Origin: Prorocentrum cordatum
Taxonomy: Eukaryota; Sar; Dinophyceae; Prorocentrales; Prorocentraceae
Direction of reading: 5' to 3'
Length of the DNA: 64,000 nt
Assembly (NCBI GenBank): GCA_963575745.1
Contig: CAUYUJ010018632.1
Span: 48,501 to 112,500 of the forward strand
Every line of letters begins with the position of its first letter. Within the stretch, counting starts at the first letter, position 1. The translations under genes and the position numbers were made by a program. The notes under the pieces were generated by a model. The model was not told the origin of the DNA. It did not search any database and saw nothing but the letters and a program-made list of their open reading frames with translations. Below are positions 8,450-18,808 of this stretch, in pieces.

Positions 8450-10860
8450 ACACACTGTGGGGAATTAGCCTGGCGAAGGACCCAACCATATGCAGTTGTG
8501 AATGCCGCAGTTGTGCTGGGTGGTGGCGGACGCATGCGGGCGGTGCCACTGGGACCTTCGGTGGAGCTCCCTATGGGGCCACGAAACGCTGTACTGGGTG
8601 GGTGAGACGCGGTCAGCAAGGGCTGTGCTGCGTGGTGGCGGACGCATGCGAGCGGTGCCACTGGGACCTTCGGTGGAGCTCCCTATGGGGCCACGAAACG
8701 CTGTACTGGGTGGGTGAAACGCAGGCAGGGAGCAAGGGCTGTGCAGGGTGGTGGCGGACGCATGCGGGCGGTGCCGCTGGGACCTTTGGTGGAGCTCCCT
8801 ATAGGGCTACGAAGCGCTGTTCTGGGTGGGTGAAGCGCAGGGAACAAGGGCTGTGCTGGGTGGTGGCGGACGCAAGCGGGCAGTGCCACTGGGACCTTTG
8901 GTGGAGCCCCCTATGGGGCCACGAAACGTGCGAGGGGTGTGCCAGAATGGGGTGTGGAACCGCATGCCAGCGCAGCCACTGGGGCCTTCGGTGGAGCTCC
9001 CTATGGAGCCACGAAACGTGTGAGGGGTGTGCCGAAATGGGGGGTGGAACCGCATGCGAGCGCAGCCACTGCGGCGTTCGGTGGAGCTCCCTATGGGGCC
9101 ACGAGACGTGTGAAGGGCGTGCCGAAAAAAGGGGGTGGAACCGCATGCGAGCGCAGCCACTGGGGCCTTCGGTGGAGCTCTCTATGGGGCCACGAACCGT
9201 GTGAGGGGTGTGCCGAAATGGGGGGGGAACCACATGCGAGCGCAGCCACTGGGGCGTTCGGTGGAGCTCCCCATGGAGCCACCCACGAAGCGTGTGAGGG
9301 GTGTGCCGAAATGGGGGGTGGAACCGCATGCGAGCGCAGCCACTGGAGCGTTCGGTGGAGCTCCCTATGGGGCCACGAAACGTGTGAGGGGTGTGCCAGA
9401 ATGGGGGGTGGAACCGCATGCGGGCGCAGCCACTGGGGCCTTCGGTGGAGCTCCCTATGGGGCCACGAAACGTGTGAGGGGTGTGCCAGAATGGGGGGTG
9501 GAACCGCATGCGGGCGCAGCCACTGGGGCCTTCGGTGGAGCTCCCTATGGGGCCACGAAACGTGTGAGGGGTGTGCCAGAATGGGGGGTGGAACCGCATG
9601 CGGGCGCAGCCACTGGGGCCTTCGGTGGAGCTCCCTATGGGGCCACGAAACGTGTGAGGGGTGTGCCAGAATGGGGGGTGGAACCGCATGCGGGCGCAGC
9701 CACTGGGGCCTTCGGTGGAGCTCCCTATGGGGCCACGAAACGTGTGAGGGGTGTGCCAGAATGGGGGGTGGAACCGCATGCGGGCGCAGCCACTGGGGCC
9801 TTCGGTGGAGCTCCCTATGGGGCCACGAAACGTGTGAGGGGTGTGCCAGAATGGGGGGTGGAAACGCATGCGGGCGCAGCCACTGGGGCCTTCGGTGGAG
9901 CTCCCTATGGGGCCACGAAACGTGTGAGGGGTGTGCCAGAATGGGGGGTGGAACCGCATGCGGGCGCAGCCACTGGGGCCTTCGGTGGAGCTCCCTATGG
10001 GGCCACGAAACGTGTGAGGGGTGTGCCAGAATGGGGGGTGGAACCGCATGCGGGCGCAGCCACTGGGGCCTTCGGTGGAGCTCCCTATGGGGCCACGAAA
10101 CGTGTGAGGGGTGTGCCAGAATGGGGGTGGAACCGCATGCGGGCGCAGCCACTGGGGCCTTCGGTGGAGCTCCCTATGGGGCCACGAAACGTGTGAGGGG
10201 TGTGCCAGAATGGGGGGTGGAACCGCATGCGGGCGCAGCCACTGGGGCCTTCGGTGGAGTGGGGCCACGAAACGTGTGAGGGGTGTGCCAGAATGGGGGG
10301 TGGAACCGCATGCGGGCGCAGCCACTGGGGCCTTCGGTGGAGCTCCCTATGGGGCCACGAAACGTGTGAGGGGTGTGACAGAATGGGGGGTGGAACCGCA
10401 TGCGGGCGCAGCCACTGGGGCCTTCGGTTGAGCTCCCTATGGGGCCACGAAGCGTGCGAGGGGTGTGCCAAAATGGGGGGTGGAAGCGCATGCGGGCGCA
10501 GCCACTGGGGCCTTCGGTGGAGCTCCCTATGGGGCCACGAAGCGTGTGAGGGGTGTGCCAGAATGAGTGGAACCGCATGCGGGCGCAGCCACTGGGGCCT
10601 TCGGTGGAGCTCCCTATGGGGCCACGAAACGTGTGAGGGGTGTGCCAGAATGGAGGGTGGAACCGCATGCGGGCGCAGCCACTGGGGCCTTCGGTGGAGC
10701 TCCCTATGGGGCCACGAAGCGCGTGAGGGGTGTGCCAGAACGGGTGTGGGAGGGAGAGGAGGGGGGAGGAAGGGGAGGAGGAGGAAGGAGGATGAAGGAA
10801 CGCGGGGCGACGTCTTTTCAAAACGACGACCCAACACCACAGGATGGTTGGGAAAACACA
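8450..10860 (+). repeat. 90-bp minisatellite cassette with defined ends (copy 1)
   Basis: About 20 units of 90 bp (landmarks GCAGCCACTGGGGCCTTCGG and GGGGCCACGAAACGTGTGAG), preceded by about four units of roughly 115 bp. Units between 9361 and 10080 are almost identical. The left module (8453-8505) includes GAAGGACCCAACCATATGCA and the right module (10790-10852) includes CCAACACCACAGGATGGTTG. Both modules recur, inverted, in the copy at 28160-28760; the left module also recurs at 31106-31150. A period of 30 codons keeps long frames open on both strands. Confidence 0.9.
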
Positions 10861-10965
10861 CTGGTGTGTTTTTTTGTGTTGTTTCTGTTTGTTTGTTTTT
10901 GTGTGTGTGTGTGTTTTTGTGTGTGTGTGTGTGTATGTGTTTGTGGTGTTGTGTTTTCCCCACAG
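10861..10965 (+). repeat. GT-rich tract
   Basis: Alternating TGTGTG and TTTTTGTG runs closed by TTTTCCCCACAG. A similar arrangement occurs at 62755-62935. Confidence 0.6.
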
Positions 10966-11019
10966 AGGATCTGCCCGCGAGCCCCGAAATAAACATCTCG
11001 TGGCCACCCAGGGGGGGGC

Positions 11020-11080
11020 AAAACGGCCAGTGGCGCCAAGGCCGCGCCGTCGGGGACAGGGATCGGTTAAACGATGTTCC
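11020..11080 (+). mobile_element. family H fragment (right end only)
   Basis: CGGCCAGTGGCGCCAAGGCC through GGGATCGGTTAAACGATGTT matches the right end of the copy at 18619-18808. The left half is absent. Confidence 0.55.
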
Positions 11081-11359
11081 AACACGGCCTTTTTTTCCTA
11101 CAGGTTTCGTCAACAATATGTCTACACGTTGCTCAACATGGAAGCGCTCGGTGTTTCGGACGTGTGCTCGAGAGCGCGTTCTTCAATGCTGTGTGGGTGT
11201 GGCTGGATATCCGACGCCCTTGCGTCTGGGCCAAACATCTCATGGCAGCGCCGACGTCGCGCCGACGACGCTTAACCGCCGCTGCGCGGCAGGGGCCATC
11301 CGCGCCCGCGCCCGCGCGAAACGGGGGCACGGCCTCGCGAAGCAACCCGCGCCCAAGAG

Positions 11360-12340
11360 GGGGAGGGGAAGGGAGGAGACGGGGAGGAGGAGGAGGAGGA
11401 GGAGGAGGAGGAGGAGGAGGAGGAGGGAGGAGGAGGAGGAGGAGGAGGAGGAGGAGGAGGAGGAGGAGGAGAGGGGAGGAGGAGGAGGAGGAGGAGGGAG
11501 GAGGAGGAGGAGGAGTGAGGAGGAGGAGGATAGCGGAGGAGGAGGAGGAGGAGGAGGAGGAGGGAGGCGGCGGAGGAGGAGGAGGAGGAGGAGGAGGAGG
11601 AGGAGGAGGAGGAGGAGGAGGAGGAGGAGGAGGAGGAGGAGGAGGAGGAGGAGGAGGAGGAGGAGGAGGAGGGGAGGAGAGGAGGAGGAGGAGGAGGAGG
11701 AGGAGGAGGAGGAGGAGGAGGAGGAGGAGGATGGAGGAGGAGGAAGGAGGAGGAGGAGGAGGAGGAGGAGAGGAGGAGGAGGAGGAGGAGAGGAGGAGGA
11801 GGAGGAGGATGAGGAGGAGGAGGAGGAGGAGGAGGAGGAGGAGGAGGAGGAGGAGGAGGAGGAGGAGGAGGAGGAGGAGGAGGAGGAGGAGGAGGAGAGG
11901 AGGAGGAGGAGGAGGCGGAGGAGGAGAGGAGAGGAGGAGGAGGAGGAGGAGGAGGAGGAGGCGGAGGAGGAGGAGGAGGAGGAGGAGGAGGAGAGAGGAG
12001 GAGGAGGAGGAGGAGAGGAGGAGGAGGAGGAGGAGGAGAGAGGAGGAGGAGGAGGAGGAGGAGGAGAGGAGGAGGAGGAGGAGGAGGAGGAGGAGGAGGA
12101 GGAGGAGGAGGAGGAGGAGGAGGAGGAGGAGGAGGAGGAGGAGGAGGAGGAGGAGGAGGAGGATGAAGGAGGAAGAGGAGGAGGAGGGAGGAGGAGGAGG
12201 AGGAGGAGGGGAGGGAGGAGGAGGAGGAGGAGGAGGAGAGGAGGAAGAAGAAGAAGAAGAAGAGAAGAAGAAGAAGAGAGAGGAGGAGGAGGGGGAGGAG
12301 GAGGGGGAGGGGGAGGGGGAGGGGGGGGGGGGGGGGGGGC
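11360..12340 (+). repeat. (GGA)n array, about 1 kb, ending in a G run
   Basis: Almost uninterrupted GGA with rare GAT, GCG and GAA units, then GGGGGA units and a run of about 18 G (12321-12338). Frames of several hundred residues on both strands come only from this repeat. The length may be unreliable in an assembly. Confidence 0.95.
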
Positions 12341-12344
12341 GAAA

Positions 12345-12831
12345 GGCGCGGGGGGGTACTCACGCGGCAAGGCCGCGGCGGGTGCGCGTGCGCGGCCCGG
12401 CTGAGGGGACCAACCTGGCAGCGGCAGCGGGCCGGCGCCGCGGCGCGACCAAGGGCGGGAGGAGCCAGGCACAGCGCGGACGATGCCCAGCCAGTCGGAG
12501 AGCGGAAGTCGCTGGCGGATGGAGGACAGGGGCGCCGGCGGGGGAGGTGGCGACGGCGCGGGGCCGGCAGCGGCGGGAGGTGCTCCAGCGCTGCAGCAGC
12601 TGCGAGGGGCCCAGGGCGGCGGATGGCCTGGCGGCCCCGAAGCAGGGGCGGACCGAGTGGGCACCCCGTCGCAGGGCGCGGGAAGAAAAAGCAGAGGCAG
12701 GAGAGAGGCAGGAGCGCCACTCCGCAGCCGGCGCACGGCATCACAGCAGGGAGCTACCCGTCGCCCAGTGCAAGCCGCGCACGAGCGTGGCCCTCCAGAG
12801 CGAAAGGGCGAGCCGGGGGGGCGAAGGATAA
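12345..12831 (+). CDS. uncharacterised Arg/Ala/Gly-rich open frame (exon candidate)
   Basis: Downstream of the G run, a plus frame continues to a TAA at 12829-12831. It has mostly G/C third positions and varied residues, for example EVLQRCSSCEGPRAADGLAA and ELPVAQCKPRTSVALQSERA. The 5' border is unclear because the frame merges with the GGA array. A second plus frame begins at the ATG at 12483 and stays open to 13415, so the choice of frame is tentative. No family recognised. Confidence 0.3.
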
Positions 12832-13127
12832 AATGGGAGGCGAGCCGCAATGGCGGTGGCCCCCTAGCGGGGGCATCGGGACCGCGGCCAGGGCAAGGCC
12901 ACCGGTGCGCGCAGAAGTTGCAAGGCGCCGGCATGACCCGGCGTGCGCGTCACTCGTTTGGCGAGAGCGGCGCCCGGGGGGGGGTCGTGCTGGCCCGAGG
13001 CTGGCGCACAGCATGCGCCGACCACAAAAGCACCGAAGAAAAAGACCCGTCAATGTATGTTCGACGAGTCTGGCAAGCAACTCGGCTCAACGATGTCCAT
13101 GTCGGGTGCGAGCCCGGGGGGGGAGGG

Positions 13128-13322
13128 GGAAACGGCGGACCTTGTCAGAAGGCTCGGAAGTCTTTCGGCCTTCTGAGAAGTTCTCCAAGCCTACCCGGAA
13201 AGCACAGCAAACTTTTCAGAAGGCGCCAGGGGTTCCGAGGAGTCCCGCCGCCTTCTGAGATAGGTTTCTCTCCTTTTCACGCCCCCCCCTCCCTCGATCG
13301 CCGCCGATCTATGTGTGCCCGT
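13128..13322 (-). repeat. dispersed repeat R5 (inverted copy)
   Basis: The minus strand matches 15822-16015 throughout: AGATCGGCGGCGA, GTGAAAAGGAG, AAGGCGGCGGG.CTCCTCGG and CCTTCTGAAAAGTTTG. Confidence 0.65.
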
Positions 13323-13359
13323 GGGCCCCCCCCCTTTAAAAAAGGAGGCCCCTTTCTCA

Positions 13360-13480
13360 TGGCGCCGACCCGCAGAAGTTTCGACCAATTCCCTGGGACC
13401 GACTTTTCATCCTGAGTCGTTTGTGGACGGCCCCGCGCCCCAGCGAGGGACTCTGGAGCCGAAAATAGCGAAATCCTTCC
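13360..13480 (+). repeat. dispersed repeat R2 (copy 2)
   Basis: Contains TTTCGACCAATTCCCTGGGA, CTTTTCATCCTGAGTCGTTT and GACGGCCCCGCGCCCC, matching 19910-20040 and 62075-62185. Confidence 0.65.
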
Positions 13481-13552
13481 CCATCGTGATTTTTTGTCTT
13501 CGCGAGGGGTCTGGGAAGTGGGCGCCGCCGATCCATCGGGGCCGCTGAAGCG

Positions 13553-13768
13553 ATGTCATCGCGCGCAGTGCCCGCTCGCATCCCTCTTCGCGCTTCGGTC
13601 AGCCCCGCCGCCTCCCGCCGCGCCTTCGCCGCGGGCCACGGGCTCGCCCGCGTTCGCCCTGCGGGCAGTTGGCGCTGGTCGTTGGAAGTAGGTCAGATTG
13701 TGGGGGCCGAGCGGTCATTCATTGTCCCTGGGCGCGTGGTTGAAGTGGGGTTCCGCGGTGCGGATTGT
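13553..13768 (+). CDS. short open frame running into a TTG array
   Basis: An ATG-started plus frame of about 72 codons with largely G/C third positions and varied residues, including GSWRWSLEVGQIVGAERSFI and VPGRVVEVGFRGAD. It then enters the GTT array at 13767, which would add poly-Cys. The coding part, if real, probably ends before the array. No family recognised. Confidence 0.3.
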
Positions 13769-13783
13769 TGTTGTTGTTGTTGT

Positions 13784-13836
<53 letters not shown>

Positions 13837-14614
13837 TTGTTGTTGAACATTATTTATTCTAAAGAATAATTATTGTTGGGACCCCTGGTGCGCGCCCCCC
13901 TCGCCGCGCCTAGGCCGCAGCCACATTTTCATCATTTTCGTGAGGAAGTCTCAGGCAAAACGTGGGTGTCCGGATCCGGTTGTTTTGTTGACGCCCGCTT
14001 TCCCTTGCAAAAAACACTATAAAATGAAATTTCTTGTTCTAACATAACCAAACTTCAAGAATCCTTTGAAAAAATGACACGAAGTGCACACTCGCGCGCG
14101 CAAGATGAAATCCTTCCAAAACCTTAGTTTTCGTAGCGATTTTAACATAAAAACATGAAAAACCCAATGGTTTTTCAAAAAAAAAGTTTCAAAAATTCAT
14201 CTTGCGCGCTCTTGCGGATTTCTGAGGAAACCCAATATTTTTTCAACATTTCTGTCAAACGGGCTCTTGCGAGCAACTTTTTCACGTGCTTCGAACTTCT
14301 GCAACAACGGTTGCGCGCATGCCAGGGCCATCATCCCTGTCAAATAATACCATATTGGACACATTCGTTTTTTCTTCGCGCGCGCACGCCGTCGTCGTCG
14401 GCCGCGGGGCCCTGAATAGTAGCCACGGTCGTCCGCATGCCACGAAGTGAAGTGTCCGAACGTCATAGGGCGGGAAGCTGGGTGTGGGTGGTGGCGAAGA
14501 GTCGTATGGAAATTTGGTAGAGCTTGAACCGGCCCCCCCACAAAGTGGGGGTATTGCCCGCCTCCTATGAAAACCCTGGCACTGGTGAGAACGGAGTGTC
14601 CCCACGTGCTAGTA

Positions 14615-14680
<66 letters not shown>

Positions 14681-15445
14681 GAACATTATTTATTCTAAAG
14701 AATAATTATTGTTGGGCCCCCTGGTGCGCGCCCCCCCTGCGCCGCCTAGGCCGCAGCTACATTTTCATCATTTTCGTGAGGAAGCCTCAGAAAAGAGGGT
14801 GTGTACAGGATCCGGTTGTTTTGTTGTAATCCGCTTTCCCTTGCAAAAAACAATAGAAAATGACATTTCTTGTTCTAATATAATCAAATTTCAAGAATCC
14901 CTTGCAAAAAATAAGGTAAAGTGGACATTCGCGCGCGCAAGACGAAATCATTCCAAAACCTTAGTTTTCGTAGCGATTTTAACATAAAAACATAAAAAAC
15001 CAATGGTTTTTCAAAAAAAAAAAAATGTCAAAATTTCATCCCGCGCGCTCTTGCGGATTCGTAGGAAACCCAACACTTTTTAAACATTTCTGTCAAACGG
15101 GCTTTTGCGAGCAACTTTTTCGAACTTCTGCAACAACGGTTGCGCACCTGCCAGGGCCATCATCCCTGTCAAATAATACCATGCGGGACACATTCGTTTT
15201 TTCTTCGCGCGCGCACGCCGTCGTCGTCGGCCGCGGGGCCCTGAATAGTAGCCACGGTCGTCCGCATGCCACGAAGTGAAGTGTCCGAACGTCATAGGGC
15301 GGGAAGCTGGGTGTGGGTGGTGGCGAAGAGTCGTTTGGAAATTTGGTAGAGCTTGAACCGGCCCCCCCACAAAGTGGGGGTATTGCCCGCCTCCTATGAA
15401 AACCCTGGCACTGGTGAGAACGGAGTGTCCCCACGTGCTAGTAAT
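13767..15445 (+). repeat. two tandem copies of an 840-bp unit bounded by TTG arrays
   Basis: Copy 1 is about 13767-14607 and copy 2 about 14608-15445. Each starts with a (TTG)n tract, then AACATTATTTATTCTAAAG (a small palindrome around TTCTAAAGAA), an AT-rich interior with TTTTCATCATTTTCGTGAGG, and ends with CCCACGTGCTAGTAATTG. Copies differ by scattered substitutions and short indels, and copy 1 has a GTTGCT variant of the array. The interior is AT-rich compared with its neighbours. No coding frame is convincing. Confidence 0.85.
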
Positions 15446-15540
15446 TGTTGTTGTTGTTGTTGTTGTTATTGGTGGTGGTGGTGGTGTTGTTGCTGTTGTT
15501 GTTGGTGGTGGTGTTGTTGCTGTTGTTGCTGCTGTTGTTG
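15445..15540 (+). repeat. TTG/GTG/GCT trinucleotide array
   Basis: Third TTG-type array closing the duplication, with GGTGGT and GTTGCT blocks, followed by a CGCGACCCACC pentamer-like tract to about 15640. Confidence 0.8.
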
Positions 15541-15821
15541 CTGCCCGCGACCCACCCGCGAGCCACCCGCGAGCCACCTGAAAGCTATCCGCGACCCACC
15601 CGCGACCCGCCCGCGACCCATCCGCGACCTTCCCCGCGCCCGCCCCCTCAGTCTTCATTATCCGCAGCTTTGGGGTGCTACAGTTTTTGTGGATTCCCAT
15701 ATCCCAATCTGCTTAAAGTTCCTACTTCAAGAGTCGCTGTGCTTCGCCGTGTTTCATTGTTCGTGTTACTCCGCCATCCTACTTCTTGAGTTTGCCTATT
15801 TTTTCCGACCTGCGTGCATAC

Positions 15822-16015
15822 GTCGAGGAAGAAGAAGATCGGCGGCGAGCGAGGGGGGAGTGAAAAGGAGAAGGCCCTCTCAAAAGGCGGCGGGGCTCCT
15901 CGGAAACCCTCGCGTCTTCCGAAAGGTTTGTTCCGTGTCTTCGGGGAAGGTCTGGAAAGCTTCTCAGGGGATTGGGAAGCTCCCGAGCCTTCCGTGAAGG
16001 CCCGCCCCTCTTCAT
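15822..16015 (+). repeat. dispersed repeat R5 (direct copy)
   Basis: Same element as the minus strand of 13128-13322. Landmarks GAAGATCGGCGGCGAG, AAAAGGCGGCGGGGCTCC and CTTCTCAGGGGATTGGGAAG. Confidence 0.65.
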
Positions 16016-16387
16016 TGCCAACCCGCGCCCGCCGCCAATCATATTCACTGCCCCCTGGCGGGGCCCTTCCTGGGCCCAGCAGCTGCGTCTACGCCCCCCT
16101 TGGCCAAGCGAGGAGGGTGTGGCGTATCCACCGCAGTTGGGTTCAGGTTGGGCTAAGCCAGGGAGGAGTGGGTCGCAGACGCCGAGCGGTCTCAGCAAGG
16201 GCGCCCCGGTGGAGAAGCAAGAAGTATATACACATAGAGGCCGAGGCGGAGGAGGAGGGTCCGGGGCCGAGCGGCCGCGGGCCGCAGATACGGATACTTC
16301 TGAGAGCCAACGTCTCGCAAGATTTTGCAGCATCGTGAGAAATCGCGACCAGAACCCTAGATTGTATCAGGAAGCCACATGCGACCC

Positions 16388-16490
16388 CTACCCTTACCTC
16401 CCAGGATTTCTGAGGGGAGGGTGGGGCTCACCTCGTTCGGGAGCTTCCAAGCGAAGTGAACCCCTCCTCAGAAATCGTGGGGGGTAGAGG
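16388..16490. repeat. single foldback sequence
   Basis: CCTCCCAGGATTTCTGAGGG near the left and CCCTCCTCAGAAATCGTGGG near the right are imperfect inverse copies about 60 bases apart. No second copy noticed. Confidence 0.5.
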
Positions 16491-16689
16491 TGGGGTTTGC
16501 ATATGGCCCCTTGTTTATCTTTATCGCCAGAAAGAATTTCGAACACCAAGAGACGATCAAACCTGCATGCTGTTTCGTGTCGGGCCCTGGGAGGCGATGC
16601 TCGTTCGGCACTTGGCCAGCGTGTCGGGCAGACACCTGTTTCGATGCTTACGCGGGGCGATCGAAATTATGTCTGGGGTGTGGCCCTGA

Positions 16690-16826
16690 AGTAAGATGGG
16701 CACAGCATAACCCTAGACCCCATCTTAATGCGTCATTCTTCGAGCTGGATCGATCTGTGAGGAGCCTGGGGCCCGAAACCCGAGGCGAAAGCGCCGGGCT
16801 CAAAAAAATTAGGTCGCCAGGATGAG
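16690..16826 (+). repeat. dispersed repeat R1 (copy)
   Basis: CCCCATCTTAATGCGTCA, TTCGAGCTGGATCGATCTGT and CCCGAGGCGAAAGCGCCGGG match the other three copies. The family A element at 16828 starts immediately downstream. Confidence 0.65.
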
Positions 16827-16827
16827 G

Positions 16828-16986
16828 AGGGAACAAAAAGCACACAGACACAATTCATCGTCGGTCCCCAGGAGAGTACAGGAAAGGATGGGAAGTGTGG
16901 GGCAAGACGAACACCCAGAGAATATGTGAAAATATATGGGGAACCCTGGGATTCGTGTCTCTTTATCTGTGTGTCCCTGGGCCCCT
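16828..16986 (+). mobile_element. foldback element, family A (copy 3)
   Basis: AGGGAACAAAAAGCACACAG at the left and GTGTGTCCCTGGGCCCCT at the right. The core is more diverged than in copies 1, 2 and 6. Possible weak flanking repeat (GGATGA / GAATGA). Confidence 0.75.
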
Positions 16987-17180
16987 TGAATGATCTCAGG
17001 GTACGGCTTGGTTCTTCGCCCGCGACAGGCCCCGCCGGGCTCGTGGACCTACGACGTCGTTTTTTACTGCGACGCCGCTGGCCCCGGCGGCCCGCCGCGC
17101 GGCGTCGCGGAGGCGCCGGCCAGGGGCTGCTGGCCCCCGCCAGCCGTTGGAGCGCCCTTGGAACGCTGGTGGTCCAGGGC

Positions 17181-17249
17181 TACTCCTCCTCCTCCTCCTC
17201 CTCCTCCTCCTCCTCCTCCTCCTCCTCCTCCTCCTCCTCCTCCTCCTCG
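17181..17249 (-). repeat. (TCC)n array
   Basis: About 23 perfect TCC units; GGA lies on the minus strand here, unlike the large arrays. Confidence 0.95.
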
Positions 17250-17442
17250 GGGGGGATAGGCTCAGAAGAGGCGGGCTCGAGATCTTCGGGCGTCTGTGTC
17301 GTGGGTTCGCGGCGGTTTCCTGGCCTCGGGGTGGTCTCCAGCAGCCGCGCCTCGCCGAGAGCGTTCCCGGGCTGTCCGGATCGTCCCCAACGACCGCCAG
17401 AGACCCGAGGTATGATGATGAGGATCATTGAGGAGCCACAGC

Positions 17443-17616
17443 GGGGATGCATCGATCCCCAATCGCCCATCCATCGCCGATAAGGCCTCGATAGCCCCAA
17501 CCTGCCCAGAAACGTGCGGACTCGCTAAATGGGGCCTGTCGCCGATCTATCGGCGATGTGTTGCTGAGTCGAGGTCGATGCTTCCCCCCAACGCCTATCC
17601 CCCCCTACCGTTGCCC
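17443..17616. mobile_element. foldback element, family C' (copy 1)
   Basis: Left GCGGGGATGCATCGATCCCC and right GAGGTCGATGCTTCCCCCC are inverse. The interior has CATCGCCGATAAGGCCT and GCCTGTCGCCGATC. A second copy lies at 36938-37108. Confidence 0.6.
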
Positions 17617-17639
17617 CTCGCACCCCGCTCGCGTCGTGA

Positions 17640-17940
17640 CAAAAGCCACGACGGGAGGTTTTTTACCGTTTTCGGTCTTTGGGGGCCATTACCGTGCCTC
17701 GCTCGGGACCGCCAAGGAACCAATCAGGACGAGGAACAGGTCGAGACCTCTGGGGCCGACGTCACGAAAAGATCATGACGTCGGGCCCATTGCTCACGGT
17801 GGACCGATCCCACACGACCTGAACTACGCGCTCCTGGCCATGCTTCCCAAGGGTGATGAGCCCATGGGCAACTACGAGTGCTCGCGCAGTCCTGACTGTC
17901 TACGCCCCCTCGCCATGAAGAACAGTGACATCAAGATCGC
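17640..17940 (+). pseudogene. non-LTR retrotransposon reverse-transcriptase fragment
   Basis: The plus frame reads HDLNYALLAMLPKGDEP then CLRPLAMKNSDIKIA. The pairing of an A-LL-LPKG strand with a following RPL..KNSD segment is typical of the early reverse-transcriptase fingers region in LINE-type elements; that assignment is family knowledge recalled without a search. The fragment covers about 50 clearly RT-like residues, with a less certain 50 upstream. It stops abruptly at 17938, where a family C core begins. No catalytic YADD region follows, so this is a dead, truncated copy. Upstream, another plus frame is also open to 17778. Confidence 0.55.
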
Positions 17941-18056
17941 GCCCTATCGCCGATGCACCGGCGATGCCGCGCGATGCGGAGCCCGCTTTTCTCCGCGCCG
18001 GCGTCGCCGACGCATCGCCGACGTTGCCGCTTCATCGCCGATGCCGCGTGATCCTG
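17938..18056. mobile_element. family C core (copy 4)
   Basis: GATCGCGCC, then clustered CGCCGATGC and GCCGACGCATCGCC, ending ATGCCGCGTGATCC. It has the inner arms but not the outer CCCAGATGGGG arms of the other copies. It interrupts the reverse-transcriptase fragment. Confidence 0.55.
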
Positions 18057-18090
18057 CGACCCTCTGCGGCGACTGCAGAGAGGGTTCAGG

Positions 18091-18248
18091 AGGAGAAACA
18101 TCACACAGACACGATGAATCGTCGATTCCCCAGAAAATATGGAGAAATATGGGAAGTGGGGGGGAAGGCAAAAGCCTAGGGACAAGTGTGGGAAAAGGTG
18201 GGGAATCCTGTTGTTTGTGTCTGCTTATTTGTGTGCCCCAGGGCCCTT
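18091..18248 (+). mobile_element. foldback element, family A (copy 4)
   Basis: AGGAGAAACATCACACAGAC on the left and TTGTGTGCCCCAGGGCCCTT on the right. Left flank CTCTGCGGCGACTGCAGAG and right flank CTGCAAGCGGCACCGC both recur close together at 18411-18475, so the local sequence resembles filled and unfilled versions of related sites. Confidence 0.75.
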
Positions 18249-18445
18249 GTGGCCTGCAAGCGGCACCGCATGGGGCCCGGGGAGCGCGGCGCTGTCCTCG
18301 CCGGGCCTCCAGCGGGGGCGAGATTTTTCGCGTCTCCAGTGGGGCCTACACACTGTTCATTTCTAATCCTTCGAGTTCTTTGTTTTTTTTGGGGGGGGGC
18401 CGAGATCCTGTGCGGCGACTGCAGAGGGTATGGCCATGCCGGGGT

Positions 18446-18577
18446 GTGGTCTGCAAGCGGCACCGCTGGGGCTCCGGGGGAGCGCAGCGCGGCTGGGCCT
18501 CCCGCGGGGGCGCGGCGCAGAGCTCCGTCAAAGGGTCTCGCCCGCCCCCTATGGGGGTGCCGGCTGCAAACCACACT
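18446..18577. repeat. single foldback sequence
   Basis: GTGTGGTCTGCAAGCGGCAC at the left and the inverse GTGCCGGCTGCAAACCACAC at the right, with a G/C-rich core. Related single arms occur at 18250 and 18890. Confidence 0.6.
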
Positions 18578-18618
18578 TACGCCGGGCCTGTCCTTCTGCA
18601 GGAGGAATGTTCAGAGAT

Positions 18619-18808
18619 ATCGGTATCGTTTAACCAATTCCAATCCCCATCCCCATCCGCTTCGAGACCCCCACCAAATTACCCCCCCAGTTGGGGATAC
18701 ACCCCTCGAATCCCGAAGGGAACGGCCTATATCCCAATCTCAGAGGGTAAATCGGCCAGTGAGGCCCAGGCCACGCCGTTGGGGATGGGGATCGGTTAAA
18801 CAATATTC
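18619..18808 (+). mobile_element. foldback element, family H (copy 2)
   Basis: ATCGGTATCGTTTAACCAAT, then CCCCATCCCCATCC; the right end GGGGATGGGGATCGGTTAAA is its inverse. Most complete copy of the family; fragments at 5028-5185 and 11020-11080. Confidence 0.75.

Noticed and set aside
8450-10860. CRISPR array or repeat-protein gene
   Set aside because: Units are contiguous 90-bp repeats without unique spacers. Frames are open on both strands only because 90 is a multiple of three, and unit changes do not respect any frame.
11074-12934. Very long Glu/Gly/Arg-rich and Ser/Leu/Pro-rich proteins (500-700 codons)
   Set aside because: They are translations of GGA/TCC repeats in all frames. No codon bias, start context or splice borders support them.
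17558-18799. 413-codon plus-strand gene
   Set aside because: Only the part before 17940 has coding character (the reverse-transcriptase scrap). The rest crosses family C and A elements, a hairpin and family H.
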